Below, piece after piece: positions 57,056 through 64,000 of a DNA stretch of 64,000 nucleotides (positions are counted from its first letter, which is position 1; every line of letters starts with the position of its first letter). Source of the DNA: Actinomadura sp. NBRC 104412 (lineage in GTDB: Bacteria; Actinomycetota; Actinomycetes; Streptosporangiales; Streptosporangiaceae). The notes under the pieces were generated by a model that did no database searches, was not told where the DNA came from, and was given only the letters and a program-made list of their open reading frames with translations. A program made the position numbers and the translations under genes. Location: positions 124,001 through 188,000 of the forward strand of contig NZ_BSTM01000001.1 in assembly GCF_030269515.1 (NCBI RefSeq), in the 5' to 3' direction.

Positions 57056-58998
57056 TCGCGGCGGTGTTCGGCGGGGGCGCGCTCAGGCGCGGCCTGTGGG
57101 CCTTCCCGCTCGCCTTCCTCGCGCTGGCGACGCTGTCGCTCTACCGGGAGACGATCGGCTTCCCGCTGTTCTACCTCACCCTGCTGACCACGATCCTGTT
57201 CTGGACGGCCCAGGCGACGAGCTGGAACATCCTGTCCGGCTACAGCGGCTACTTCAGCTTCGGGCAGGCCGCGTACGTGGGCCTCGGCGCGTACACCACG
57301 GCGGTGCTGTACGGCCGGCACCAGGTCTCCTTCTACCTGACCCTGCTCGTCTCGGCCGTGCTGAGCGCGCTCCTCGCGCTCGTGGTCGGCGGGCTGGCGT
57401 TCCGGCTCCGCTCGCTGCGCGGTGAGATCTTCGCCCTGCTCACGCTCGCCGTGCCCTTCATCCTGGGCGCGCTGGCCCATCTGAACTCGGGCATCGACGG
57501 CGGTCAGGGCATCGTCGTCTCCGTCCCCCCGTTCCCCGCGGGGCTCGGCCTGGTCCAGGACTTCCTGTACCTGATCAGCCTTCTGGTCGCGGTCGCCGCC
57601 GTGTGGGCGGCGTTCGCCATCCAGCACTCCCGGTTCGGCTGGGCGCTGGCGGCCATCCGGGACGCGGAGGACGTGGCCGAGGGCCTGGGCGTGGCGACCT
57701 TCCGCTACAAGATGCAGGCGATCGTGGCGAGCGCGGTCATCGGCGGCGTGGCGGGGAGCATCTTCGCGTTGCAGATCGGGTTCGTCGCCGTCGCCAGCGT
57801 GTTCAACCTGACGGTGCCGCTGTTCGTGATCGTGATGAGCGTGCTCGGCGGGCGCACGCACTGGCTGGGCCCGGTGATCGGCGCCGCGTTCATCGTGCTG
57901 TTGCAGGACCGGCTCAGCGCGTCGAGGCTCACCGACTGGCGGCTCATCGTGCTGGGCGCCATCCTCGCCGTGCTCGTCGTGATCGCGCCCGAGGGGCTGT
58001 ACGCGCGGTTGCGGGCACGGCCCTGGTACGCGCTCGCGGCGTTCGCGATCGTCTTCCTCCCCCTTCGCGTCACGAACCTCGTCGGCGGCACGCTGGACTG
58101 GATCCTGTACGGGGCGCTCGCCGCGGTGGTGGTCGCGGTCGCTCCCTGGCGTACCCCTGGACGCGCGCCACGGCGGGCCGAGACCGGCGCCGTGCCCCGG
58201 GCCGGGCAGATCCGGGAACCCGAGCCTCCCGCCGAGCCCTCCCCCGAGCCCTCCCCCGAGCCTTCGGACGAGGTGCTCGTCGAGTGCGAGCACGTGGCGC
58301 GGTACTTCGGCGGCGTGCGGGCGCTGGAGGACGTCACGCTCCAGATCCGGGCCGGGGAGCTGGTCGGGCTCGTCGGCCCCAACGGGTCGGGCAAGACGAC
58401 GCTGGTCGGCCTGCTGGCGGGCACGCTGCGTCCCACCAAGGGGAGCATCCGGATCGCCGGGCAGGACACCGCCGGGCTGCCGCCGCACCGGGTCGCGCAC
58501 GCGGGAGTGGCGCGCACGTACCAGATCCCGCGCCCGTTCGCCTCGATGACCGTGCGCGACAACGTCGCCATGGCGATCATGTTCGGCCGGGAGCCGCGGT
58601 CGCTGCGGCAGGCCCGGCTGGAGGCGGACGAGCACATCGGGTTCGTCGGGCTCGGGCCTCTGGCGGACGCGCTGCCCGCCGCGCTCAACCTGCACCAGCG
58701 GCAGCTTCTGGAGATCGCCCGCGCCCTGGCCACCCGGCCCCGGGTGCTGCTTCTGGACGAGGCGCTGGCCGGGCTCACCCCGGCGGAGATCGACAACGCG
58801 GTCGAGGTGGTGCGGCGCATCCAGCGCACCGGCACCGCGATCGTGATCGTCGAGCATCTGCTCCGGGTGGTCAACCAGCTCGCCACGCGCGTCGTCGTGC
58901 TGGACCGCGGGTCCTGCCTGGCCGACGGGGACCCCCGCACCGTCATGAACGACCCCGACGTCGTACGGGCCTACCTCGGGAAGCGCGCGCATGCTTGA
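57052..58998 (+). CDS. LivM-LivG fusion: ABC permease and ATPase in one chain
   Basis: Protein of 648 residues combining two subunits normally separate. Residues about 1-330 are LivM: SGYSGYFSFGQAAYVGLGAY, RSLRGEIFALLTLAVPF and GGVAGSIFALQIG. A further two helices and a linker follow, with PAEPSPEPSPEPSDE. Residues about 405-648 are LivG: Walker A GPNGSGKTT, a Q-loop region YQIPRPFASMTV, LHQRQLLEIARALATRP, Walker B LLLDEALAG and EHLL. The signature motif is replaced by NLHQRQLLEIA, typical of LivG. Such fusions occur in actinobacteria and fix the 1:1 ratio. Confidence 0.92.
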   Translation: MIAAVFGGGALRRGLWAFPLAFLALATLSLYRETIGFPLFYLTLLTTILFWTAQATSWNILSGYSGYFSFGQAAYVGLGAYTTAVLYGRHQVSFYLTLLVSAVLSALLALVVGGLAFRLRSLRGEIFALLTLAVPFILGALAHLNSGIDGGQGIVVSVPPFPAGLGLVQDFLYLISLLVAVAAVWAAFAIQHSRFGWALAAIRDAEDVAEGLGVATFRYKMQAIVASAVIGGVAGSIFALQIGFVAVASVFNLTVPLFVIVMSVLGGRTHWLGPVIGAAFIVLLQDRLSASRLTDWRLIVLGAILAVLVVIAPEGLYARLRARPWYALAAFAIVFLPLRVTNLVGGTLDWILYGALAAVVVAVAPWRTPGRAPRRAETGAVPRAGQIREPEPPAEPSPEPSPEPSDEVLVECEHVARYFGGVRALEDVTLQIRAGELVGLVGPNGSGKTTLVGLLAGTLRPTKGSIRIAGQDTAGLPPHRVAHAGVARTYQIPRPFASMTVRDNVAMAIMFGREPRSLRQARLEADEHIGFVGLGPLADALPAALNLHQRQLLEIARALATRPRVLLLDEALAGLTPAEIDNAVEVVRRIQRTGTAIVIVEHLLRVVNQLATRVVVLDRGSCLADGDPRTVMNDPDVVRAYLGKRAHA

Positions 58999-59695
58999 GA
59001 TCCGGGACCTGGACGCCTTCTACGGCGCCGCGCAGGCGCTCTGGGGAGTCTCCCTGGAGGTCGGGGACGGCGAGATCGTCGGCATCATCGGGCCCAACGG
59101 CGCGGGCAAGACGACGCTCGTCCACGCCATCGCGCGGCTGCACACCTCCACGCGCGGCCGCGTCGTCGTCAACGGCACCGACCTGGCCACGGTCCCGCCG
59201 CACCGTGTCTGCGAGCACGGCGTCGCGATCGTCCCCGAAGGGCGGCGGGTGTTCCCGCACCTGACGACGGAGGAGAACCTCTTCCTCGGCGCGTACCGGA
59301 AGACGGCCAGGGCGCGTCACCGCGAGCATCTGGCGAGCGTGTACGACCTGTTCCCGCGGCTCGCCGAGCGGTCCGGCCAGCAGGCCGGCAGCCTGAGCGG
59401 CGGCGAGCAGCAGATGCTGGCCATCGGGCGGGCGCTCATGGCCGGGCCGCGGCTGCTCCTGCTGGACGAGCCCTCGCTGGGCCTCGCGCCGGTCGTCGTC
59501 GACGAGGTCTTCGACGCGATCGAGGCGATCAACGGCGAGGGTGTGAGCATCCTGCTGGTCGAGCAGGACGTGGACCGCGCCCTCACCCTCGCCGCCCGCG
59601 GCTACCTGCTCATCGAGGGGAGGGTGCTGGCCGAGGGCCCGTCGGACAGGCTGCGGGAGAGCCAGGACGTCCAGCGCAACGTGCTGGGCATCTGA
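58991..59695 (+). CDS. LivF-type ABC ATP-binding protein
   Basis: ATPase of 234 residues: Walker A GPNGAGKTT, Q-loop PEGRRVFPHLTTEENLFLGA, signature LSGGEQQMLAIGRAL, Walker B LLLDEPSLGLAP and VEQDVDRAL. This is the LivF subfamily. The ATG at 58991 lies inside the preceding gene (8-nt overlap). It completes the importer with the binding protein, LivH and LivM-LivG. Confidence 0.93.
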   Translation: MLEIRDLDAFYGAAQALWGVSLEVGDGEIVGIIGPNGAGKTTLVHAIARLHTSTRGRVVVNGTDLATVPPHRVCEHGVAIVPEGRRVFPHLTTEENLFLGAYRKTARARHREHLASVYDLFPRLAERSGQQAGSLSGGEQQMLAIGRALMAGPRLLLLDEPSLGLAPVVVDEVFDAIEAINGEGVSILLVEQDVDRALTLAARGYLLIEGRVLAEGPSDRLRESQDVQRNVLGI

Positions 59696-59729
59696 CCCGG
59701 CCGCCGCGCGCCGGGACCGGTCGGCCGGG
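59696..59729 (+). terminator. Hairpin after livF-type gene
   Basis: CCCGGCCG (59696-59703) and CGGCCGGG (59722-59729) pair directly after the stop codon, with an 18-nt GC-rich loop. No T run follows; it is a possible transcription end before the Mrp operon. The remaining stretch to 59895 shows no gene. Confidence 0.35.
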
Positions 59730-59895
59730 CCGGCGTGCGCCGCCGGAGCAAACGGCGCCTCCCTGGGCACGGCGAAACCACCGGCCGCGACGATTGCCCC
59801 GGCGATGCCCGGGTAGCGAGTTCTCGCGTGATCGTGACGGGTTCCGGGGCAGAGGAACGGCGCCCGCATGGCCGGGGAGGACGGCGCATTCAGAG

Positions 59896-62805
59896 ATGTC
59901 CGCGTGGCTGCCATCGCTGGTCCTGGCACACGCCGTCGCGGCGCTCGCCGTGCCCTGGGCGCTCGGACGCCACCGGCGGGCGATGACGCTCGCCGCCGCG
60001 GTCGTGCCGGCGGTGACCGCGGTGTGGGCGGCGACCCGAGCGGGCACGGTGCGCGACGGTCAGGAGATCACAGCCCGTTTCGCGTGGGCGCCCGTCCTGG
60101 GCCTGGATGCCGAGTTCAGGCTGGACGCCCTCGCACTGGTGATGCTGCTGCTGGTGGGCGGCGTCGGCGCGCTGGTCCTGGTGTACTCGGCGTGGTACTT
60201 CGCGCCGCGCCCGTCCAGGCTGATGATCGGCTCGCTGGTGGCGTTCGCCGGCGCGATGACCGGCCTGGTTCTCGCGGACAACCTGTTCGTTTTGTACGTG
60301 TTCTGGGAGCTGACGACCGTCAGCTCGTTCATCCTCATCGGCGCGCCCGGCCCCGAGCGGGGGGAGAACCGGCGCGCCGCCACGCAGGCGCTGCTGGTGA
60401 CCACGGCGTTCGGGCTGGTCATGCTGCTCGGGTTCATCGTGCTCGGGCAGGCCGCGGGGACGTACCGGATCTCCTCGCTGCTCGCCGACCCGCCGCGCGG
60501 GTCCGCGGCCACGGCGGGCCTGGTGCTGGTGCTGCTGGGGGCGTTCGCCAAGTCCGCACAGGTGCCGCTGCATTCCTGGCTGCCCGCGGCGATGGTGGCG
60601 CCCACGCCGGTGAGCGCCTACCTGCACGCGGCCGCCATGGTGAAGGCCGGGGTCTACCTGGTGGCCCGGCTGGCGCCGGCGTTCGCCGGCGCCGGCGTCT
60701 TCCGCCCGCTGGTGATCGCCGTGGGCCTGGCGAGCCTTCTGATCGGCGGTGTCGTCGCGCTGCGGCGGGACGATCTCAAGCGGCTGCTGGCCTACGGGAC
60801 GGTGAGCCAGCTCGGCATGCTCATGGTCCTGTTCGGCGCCGGCACCCGTGCGGCGGCGCTGGCCGGTGGGGCGCTGCTGCTGGCCCACGGCGTGTTCAAG
60901 GCACCGCTGTTCATGGCGACCGGTGTGGTGGAGCACGAGCTGGGCACCCGCAGGGCCGGGGAGCTGAGCGGGGCGGGACGGCGCATGCCGGTGCTGGCGG
61001 TCGCCGCCGCCGCTGCCACCGCGTCCATGATCGGGCTGCCGCCGTTCCTGGGCTTCGTGGCGAAGGAGACCGCGTTCACGGCGTTCTCCGGCGACGCCCT
61101 CGCCGTCCTCGCCGGGCTGGTGGCGGGATCGGTCCTCACCGTGGCCTACGGTGTCCGCTTCCTGCTGGCCGCGTTCGGCGGAGCCACGACGGACACCGCT
61201 GACACCGCGGAACGGCGCGGATCGTCCGCCGGGCTCGTCGGGCCGGTGGTGGTGCTGTCGTGCGCGGGCTTCGGCCTGGGCCTGTTCTCCGGGCAGGTCG
61301 GCCGGATCGTCGAGCCGTATGCCGGATCGCTCAAGACCCTCCATCCCGGATACGAGCTCGCCGTGTGGCATGGACCCGGCCTGCCGCTCGCGCTGTCGGC
61401 GCTCGCCCTGGCGTCCGGTCTCGGGCTGTTCCTCACGCTCGGCCGCGCGTTCCCCGGCCGCGCGCTCCCGTCCTGGGCGCCCACCGCGCAGAGCGGTTAC
61501 GACGCCGTCTACAGGGCGGTGTCGTTCACCGCCAGGGCGGTGACCGGGCGCGTCCAGGCCGGCTCGCTGCCCGCCTACCTCAAGGTGATCGGCTGGACGG
61601 TGCTGGCCGTCCCCGGGGTGGCGCTGGTGGACGGCCTGATCCGCGGGACGGAACCGTGGGAGGCCGGGCGGCTCCGGCTCTGGGACCACCCGGGCCAGCC
61701 CGTGCTGGTCGTCATCGTGATCGGCGGCGCGCTCGCCACACAGCGCGTCCGCAGAAGGCTCTCGGCGGCGTTGCTGCTGGCCGGGATCGGCTACGCCATC
61801 GGAGGGCTGTTCGTCCTGCACGGCGCCCCGGACCTGGCGCTGACGCTGCTGGTCGTGGAGACGCTGACGCTGATCATGCTGGTGCTCGCGCTGCGCAGGC
61901 TGCCCGAGCGGTTCCCGCCGCGCCGCCGCAGGCGCCTCGACCGGCTCGCCGCCGCGGTGCTCAGCGGCTGCCTCGGCGCGTTCGTCTCGCTGTTCCTGGT
62001 GGTGGCGGCGCTGAGCCGGGACGGCCGCCCCTCCGGCCCCGAGTACGCCGTTCCCGCGGCGGACGAGGGCGCCAAGAACGTGGTCAACGTGATCCTCGTG
62101 CAGTTCCGGGCCCTCGACACCCTCGGCGAGATCACGGTCCTGGCGGTGGCGTCGTTGGGAGTGGGCGGCCTGGTGCTGACCGGAGCGCGGATCAGAGGCC
62201 ATCTGGACGGAACGTCGCCGCCGAACGCCACGGGCCGGTCCGGCGGGCCCGCCGGGGAACCGGACGCGGGCGGCGCCGGCTCCATGGTCGGTCCCCGGAC
62301 CCGCTGGCTCGCCACGTCCGGCTCCCCTCCCCTCGGCGGGCGCTCGGTGCTGCTCGAAGCCACCGCGCGCCTGCTCTGCCCGGCGATCCTGGTGTTCTCC
62401 GCCTTCCTGCTGTTCGCCGGGCACGGCCAGCCGGGCGGCGGGTTCGTCGGCGGGCTGGTCGCCGGCATGGCGTTCGTCCTGCGCTACCTGAGCGGCGGGC
62501 GGCACGAGCTGGCCGTCGCCGACCCGGTGCGCTCGGGCCTGGTCATCGGTACCGGGCTGGCCATGGCGGTGGCCTCGGGCGCCATCGGCTGGGCGCACGG
62601 AGGGGAGTTCCTGCACGGCGAGGTCCTGCGCCTCACGGTGCCCGTGGTGGGCGGGGTCGAGGCGTCCACCGCCCTGATGTTCGACGTGGGGATCGCCATC
62701 CTGGTGCTCGGCCTGGTGCTGAGGCTGCTCAGCACGCTCGGCACCGGCCTGGAGAGCCGGTCCGGCGAGCCCGCCGGCGGCCCTCCCCAGGGGGGAGGGC
62801 CGTGA
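59896..62805 (+). CDS. Mrp Na+/H+ antiporter subunit A (MnhA) fused to subunit B domain
   Basis: Protein of 969 residues of the MrpA type. N-terminal NuoL/MrpA core: RLDALALVMLLLVGGVGALV, YVFWELTTVSSFILIG (conserved Glu in TM5), SAQVPLHSWLPAAMVAPTPV (key HSWLP-A-M), LHAAAMVKAGVYLVARL (Lys) and LKRLLAYGTVSQLGMLM. The C-terminal part has MrpA domain GAPDLALTLLVVETLTLIML and an MnhB part after about residue 810 (PAILVFSAFLLFAGHGQPGG, GFVGGLVAGMAFVLRYL). The GGRDG loop and low-identity linker around 770-810 separate them. It should exchange Na+ for H+ at the membrane and contribute to pH and salt tolerance. Confidence 0.93.
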   Translation: MSAWLPSLVLAHAVAALAVPWALGRHRRAMTLAAAVVPAVTAVWAATRAGTVRDGQEITARFAWAPVLGLDAEFRLDALALVMLLLVGGVGALVLVYSAWYFAPRPSRLMIGSLVAFAGAMTGLVLADNLFVLYVFWELTTVSSFILIGAPGPERGENRRAATQALLVTTAFGLVMLLGFIVLGQAAGTYRISSLLADPPRGSAATAGLVLVLLGAFAKSAQVPLHSWLPAAMVAPTPVSAYLHAAAMVKAGVYLVARLAPAFAGAGVFRPLVIAVGLASLLIGGVVALRRDDLKRLLAYGTVSQLGMLMVLFGAGTRAAALAGGALLLAHGVFKAPLFMATGVVEHELGTRRAGELSGAGRRMPVLAVAAAAATASMIGLPPFLGFVAKETAFTAFSGDALAVLAGLVAGSVLTVAYGVRFLLAAFGGATTDTADTAERRGSSAGLVGPVVVLSCAGFGLGLFSGQVGRIVEPYAGSLKTLHPGYELAVWHGPGLPLALSALALASGLGLFLTLGRAFPGRALPSWAPTAQSGYDAVYRAVSFTARAVTGRVQAGSLPAYLKVIGWTVLAVPGVALVDGLIRGTEPWEAGRLRLWDHPGQPVLVVIVIGGALATQRVRRRLSAALLLAGIGYAIGGLFVLHGAPDLALTLLVVETLTLIMLVLALRRLPERFPPRRRRRLDRLAAAVLSGCLGAFVSLFLVVAALSRDGRPSGPEYAVPAADEGAKNVVNVILVQFRALDTLGEITVLAVASLGVGGLVLTGARIRGHLDGTSPPNATGRSGGPAGEPDAGGAGSMVGPRTRWLATSGSPPLGGRSVLLEATARLLCPAILVFSAFLLFAGHGQPGGGFVGGLVAGMAFVLRYLSGGRHELAVADPVRSGLVIGTGLAMAVASGAIGWAHGGEFLHGEVLRLTVPVVGGVEASTALMFDVGIAILVLGLVLRLLSTLGTGLESRSGEPAGGPPQGGGP

Positions 62806-63173
62806 CCGGCGCCGCGATCTCGCTGGTGGTCGCCGTGGGCGTGCTGTTCGCGGTCGGGTTCGACCTGCTGCTGCAACGCTCGCTCATCCGCGTCGTGGTG
62901 GGCTTCGTCCTGCTCGGGCACGGCGCCAACCTCGCGCTGCTGCTCGCCGGCGGCGCGGGCGGCAGGGCACCGCTGCTCGGCGGCGACGACGAGGCGCAGG
63001 CCGCCGATCCGCTGCCGCAGGCGATGGCGCTGACGGCGATCGTCATCACCTTCGGCGTCACCGCGTTCCTGCTGGCCCTGGCCTACCGCAGCGTGCTGAT
63101 GCAGGACGACGACGAGGTCCGCGACGACCTGGAGGACCGCCGCGTCGGCAGGGACCGCGAGGACGAGGGATGA
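62802..63173 (+). CDS. Mrp antiporter subunit C (MnhC)
   Basis: Protein of 123 residues with three helices (AAISLVVAVGVLFAVGFDLL, RVVVGFVLLGHGANLALLLA and ALTAIVITFGVTAFLLALAY), the MrpC/NuoK fold including the conserved LLGHGANL and DPLPQAMALTAIVI segments. GTG 62802 overlaps the MrpA stop (GTGA) and its stop overlaps the MrpD start (ATGA). The C-terminal tail is acidic. Confidence 0.93.
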   Translation: MTGAAISLVVAVGVLFAVGFDLLLQRSLIRVVVGFVLLGHGANLALLLAGGAGGRAPLLGGDDEAQAADPLPQAMALTAIVITFGVTAFLLALAYRSVLMQDDDEVRDDLEDRRVGRDREDEG

Positions 63174-64000
63174 ACGTCCTCGTCCCGCTCCCCTTCGTGC
63201 TGCCGCTGCTGGGCGCGGCCCTGGCCCTGGCGATGCGCAACCACGGCAGGGCGCTGCGCGTCCTGGGCACGGTGTTCCACATCGGCGTGGTCGGCTCCAC
63301 CGCGGCGCTGCTGCACGCCGTGGCACGGGACGGCGTGGTCGCCGTCCAGGTCTCCGGCCTGCCCGCCCCGCTCGGCATCACCCTGGTCGCGGACCGGCTG
63401 TCGGCGCTGCTGCTGGTGGTGTCCGGCGTGGTGCTGCTGGCGATCATGCTGTACGCGGCGGGCGAGGGCGGCCTCAGCGCGGAGGAGCCGGGCGTGTTCT
63501 ACCCGGCCTACCTGACGCTGACCGCCGGGGTGTGCCTGGTGTTCCTCGCCGGGGACCTGTTCAACCTGTTCGTCGCCTTCGAGGTGATGCTCGCCTCCAG
63601 CTACGTGCTGCTCACCCTGACGCCCACCTGGGAGCGGATGCGGGCCGGGATGACCTACACCGTGGTCAGCCTCACCTCGTCCATCCTGTTCCTGACCGCG
63701 GTCGGCCTGGCCTACGCGGCGACGGGGACGGTGAACCTGGCCGACCTGTCCGGGCGCACGGCCGGGCTGCCGCCGGGGACGCGCTCGGCGCTGGGCCTGC
63801 TGTTCCTGGTCGTGTTCGGGATCAAGGCGGCGGTCGTGCCGATGCACCTGTGGCTGCCCGACAGCTACCCCGCGGCCCTCACCAAGATCACGGCGGTGTT
63901 CGCGGCGCTGCTGACCAAGGCGGCCGTCTACAGCCTGATCCGCGTCCAAACCCTGCTGTTCCCCCGCGACGACGCCTCGCTGCCGATGCTGGCGCTGGCC
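63170..64000 (+). CDS. Mrp antiporter subunit D (MnhD), truncated by window end
   Basis: The first 277 residues of an MrpD/NuoN-like subunit. Visible are the early helices (LVPLPFVLPLLGAALALAM), the conserved LFNLFVAFEVMLASSYVLLT (Glu in TM5) and AAVVPMHLWLPDSYPAALTK with the following LLTKAAVYSLIRV, where the Lys is the key proton-path residue. The frame continues past base 64000. The ATGA overlap with MrpC shows coupling; MrpE, F and G would be expected next. Confidence 0.93.
   Translation, partial: MNVLVPLPFVLPLLGAALALAMRNHGRALRVLGTVFHIGVVGSTAALLHAVARDGVVAVQVSGLPAPLGITLVADRLSALLLVVSGVVLLAIMLYAAGEGGLSAEEPGVFYPAYLTLTAGVCLVFLAGDLFNLFVAFEVMLASSYVLLTLTPTWERMRAGMTYTVVSLTSSILFLTAVGLAYAATGTVNLADLSGRTAGLPPGTRSALGLLFLVVFGIKAAVVPMHLWLPDSYPAALTKITAVFAALLTKAAVYSLIRVQTLLFPRDDASLPMLALA

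Noticed and set aside
59696-59895. Small gene between the liv and Mrp operons
   Set aside because: Frames across this stretch lack a ribosome-binding site and read through the hairpin; no product is supported.

Overview
The window is very GC-rich actinobacterial DNA with strong G/C third-position bias, dense and often overlapping genes, GTG starts, and families typical of filamentous actinomycetes: a DUF574 SAM-methyltransferase, Ser/Thr kinases with extracellular domains, secreted M28 and penicillin-acylase-type hydrolases, and a BldC-like helix-turn-helix protein. An Actinomadura-like or other Streptosporangiales chromosome fits best. This is inferred from gene content only. No rRNA, tRNA, CRISPR array, transposase or phage module was seen.

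Layout. 1-504: tail of a membrane-anchored sensor-type protein. 513-3452: a SufR-like regulator divergent from two membrane proteins, then a 5'-truncated glucodextranase C-terminal fragment. 3473-6954: hydroxyacid-oxoacid transhydrogenase, DUF574 methyltransferase, and a secreted RlpA-like protein behind a long leader with an ECF-type promoter. 7119-13460: a sigma-like membrane protein, a small membrane protein and a MacB-type ABC transporter convergent on it, and a Pycsar-effector-like membrane protein. A common operator sequence marks the promoters of the small membrane protein and the ABC operon. 13497-24701: penicillin acylase, HTH/DUF4180 pair, XRE/methionine aminopeptidase pair, SDR, Ser/Thr kinase plus lipoprotein, AraC/VOC pair, SnoaL/MarR divergon, a beta-hydroxyacid dehydrogenase and a membrane protein.

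24810-34491: a GlxA-type regulator and a small hypothetical gene, then the most coherent block: a ten-gene minus-strand operon (tetR, CYP123-like P450, SDR, CYP51-like P450, ferredoxin, SnoaL-like, aldehyde dehydrogenase, SDR, HIBADH-like, carboxymuconolactone decarboxylase). It corresponds gene for gene to the Mycobacterium tuberculosis Rv0763c-Rv0771 neighbourhood, but is arranged here as a single transcription unit with mostly 4-nt overlaps. The CYP123-like gene carries a one-base frameshift in a C/G homopolymer.

34559-46183: an unrecognised conserved protein, a secreted M28 aminopeptidase, an FAD-dependent phytoene-desaturase-like oxidoreductase, a giant 1828-residue biotin-dependent acyl-CoA carboxylase fusion, and an extradiol-dioxygenase-like protein. 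46491-51856: a sulfonate-type ABC transporter flanked by two paralogous flavin-dependent monooxygenases, probably a sulfur-scavenging operon. 51866-59695: DUF2795, rhodanese-CBS, a twin-arginine-type amidohydrolase, and a branched-chain-amino-acid-type ABC transporter in which permease LivM and ATPase LivG are fused. 59896-64000: start of an Mrp Na+/H+ antiporter operon (A/B fusion, C, D), cut by the window end.

Regulation visible in the sequence is unusually rich: several perfect palindromes sit in divergent promoters, and two of them recur at distant promoters, which suggests small regulons inside the window.
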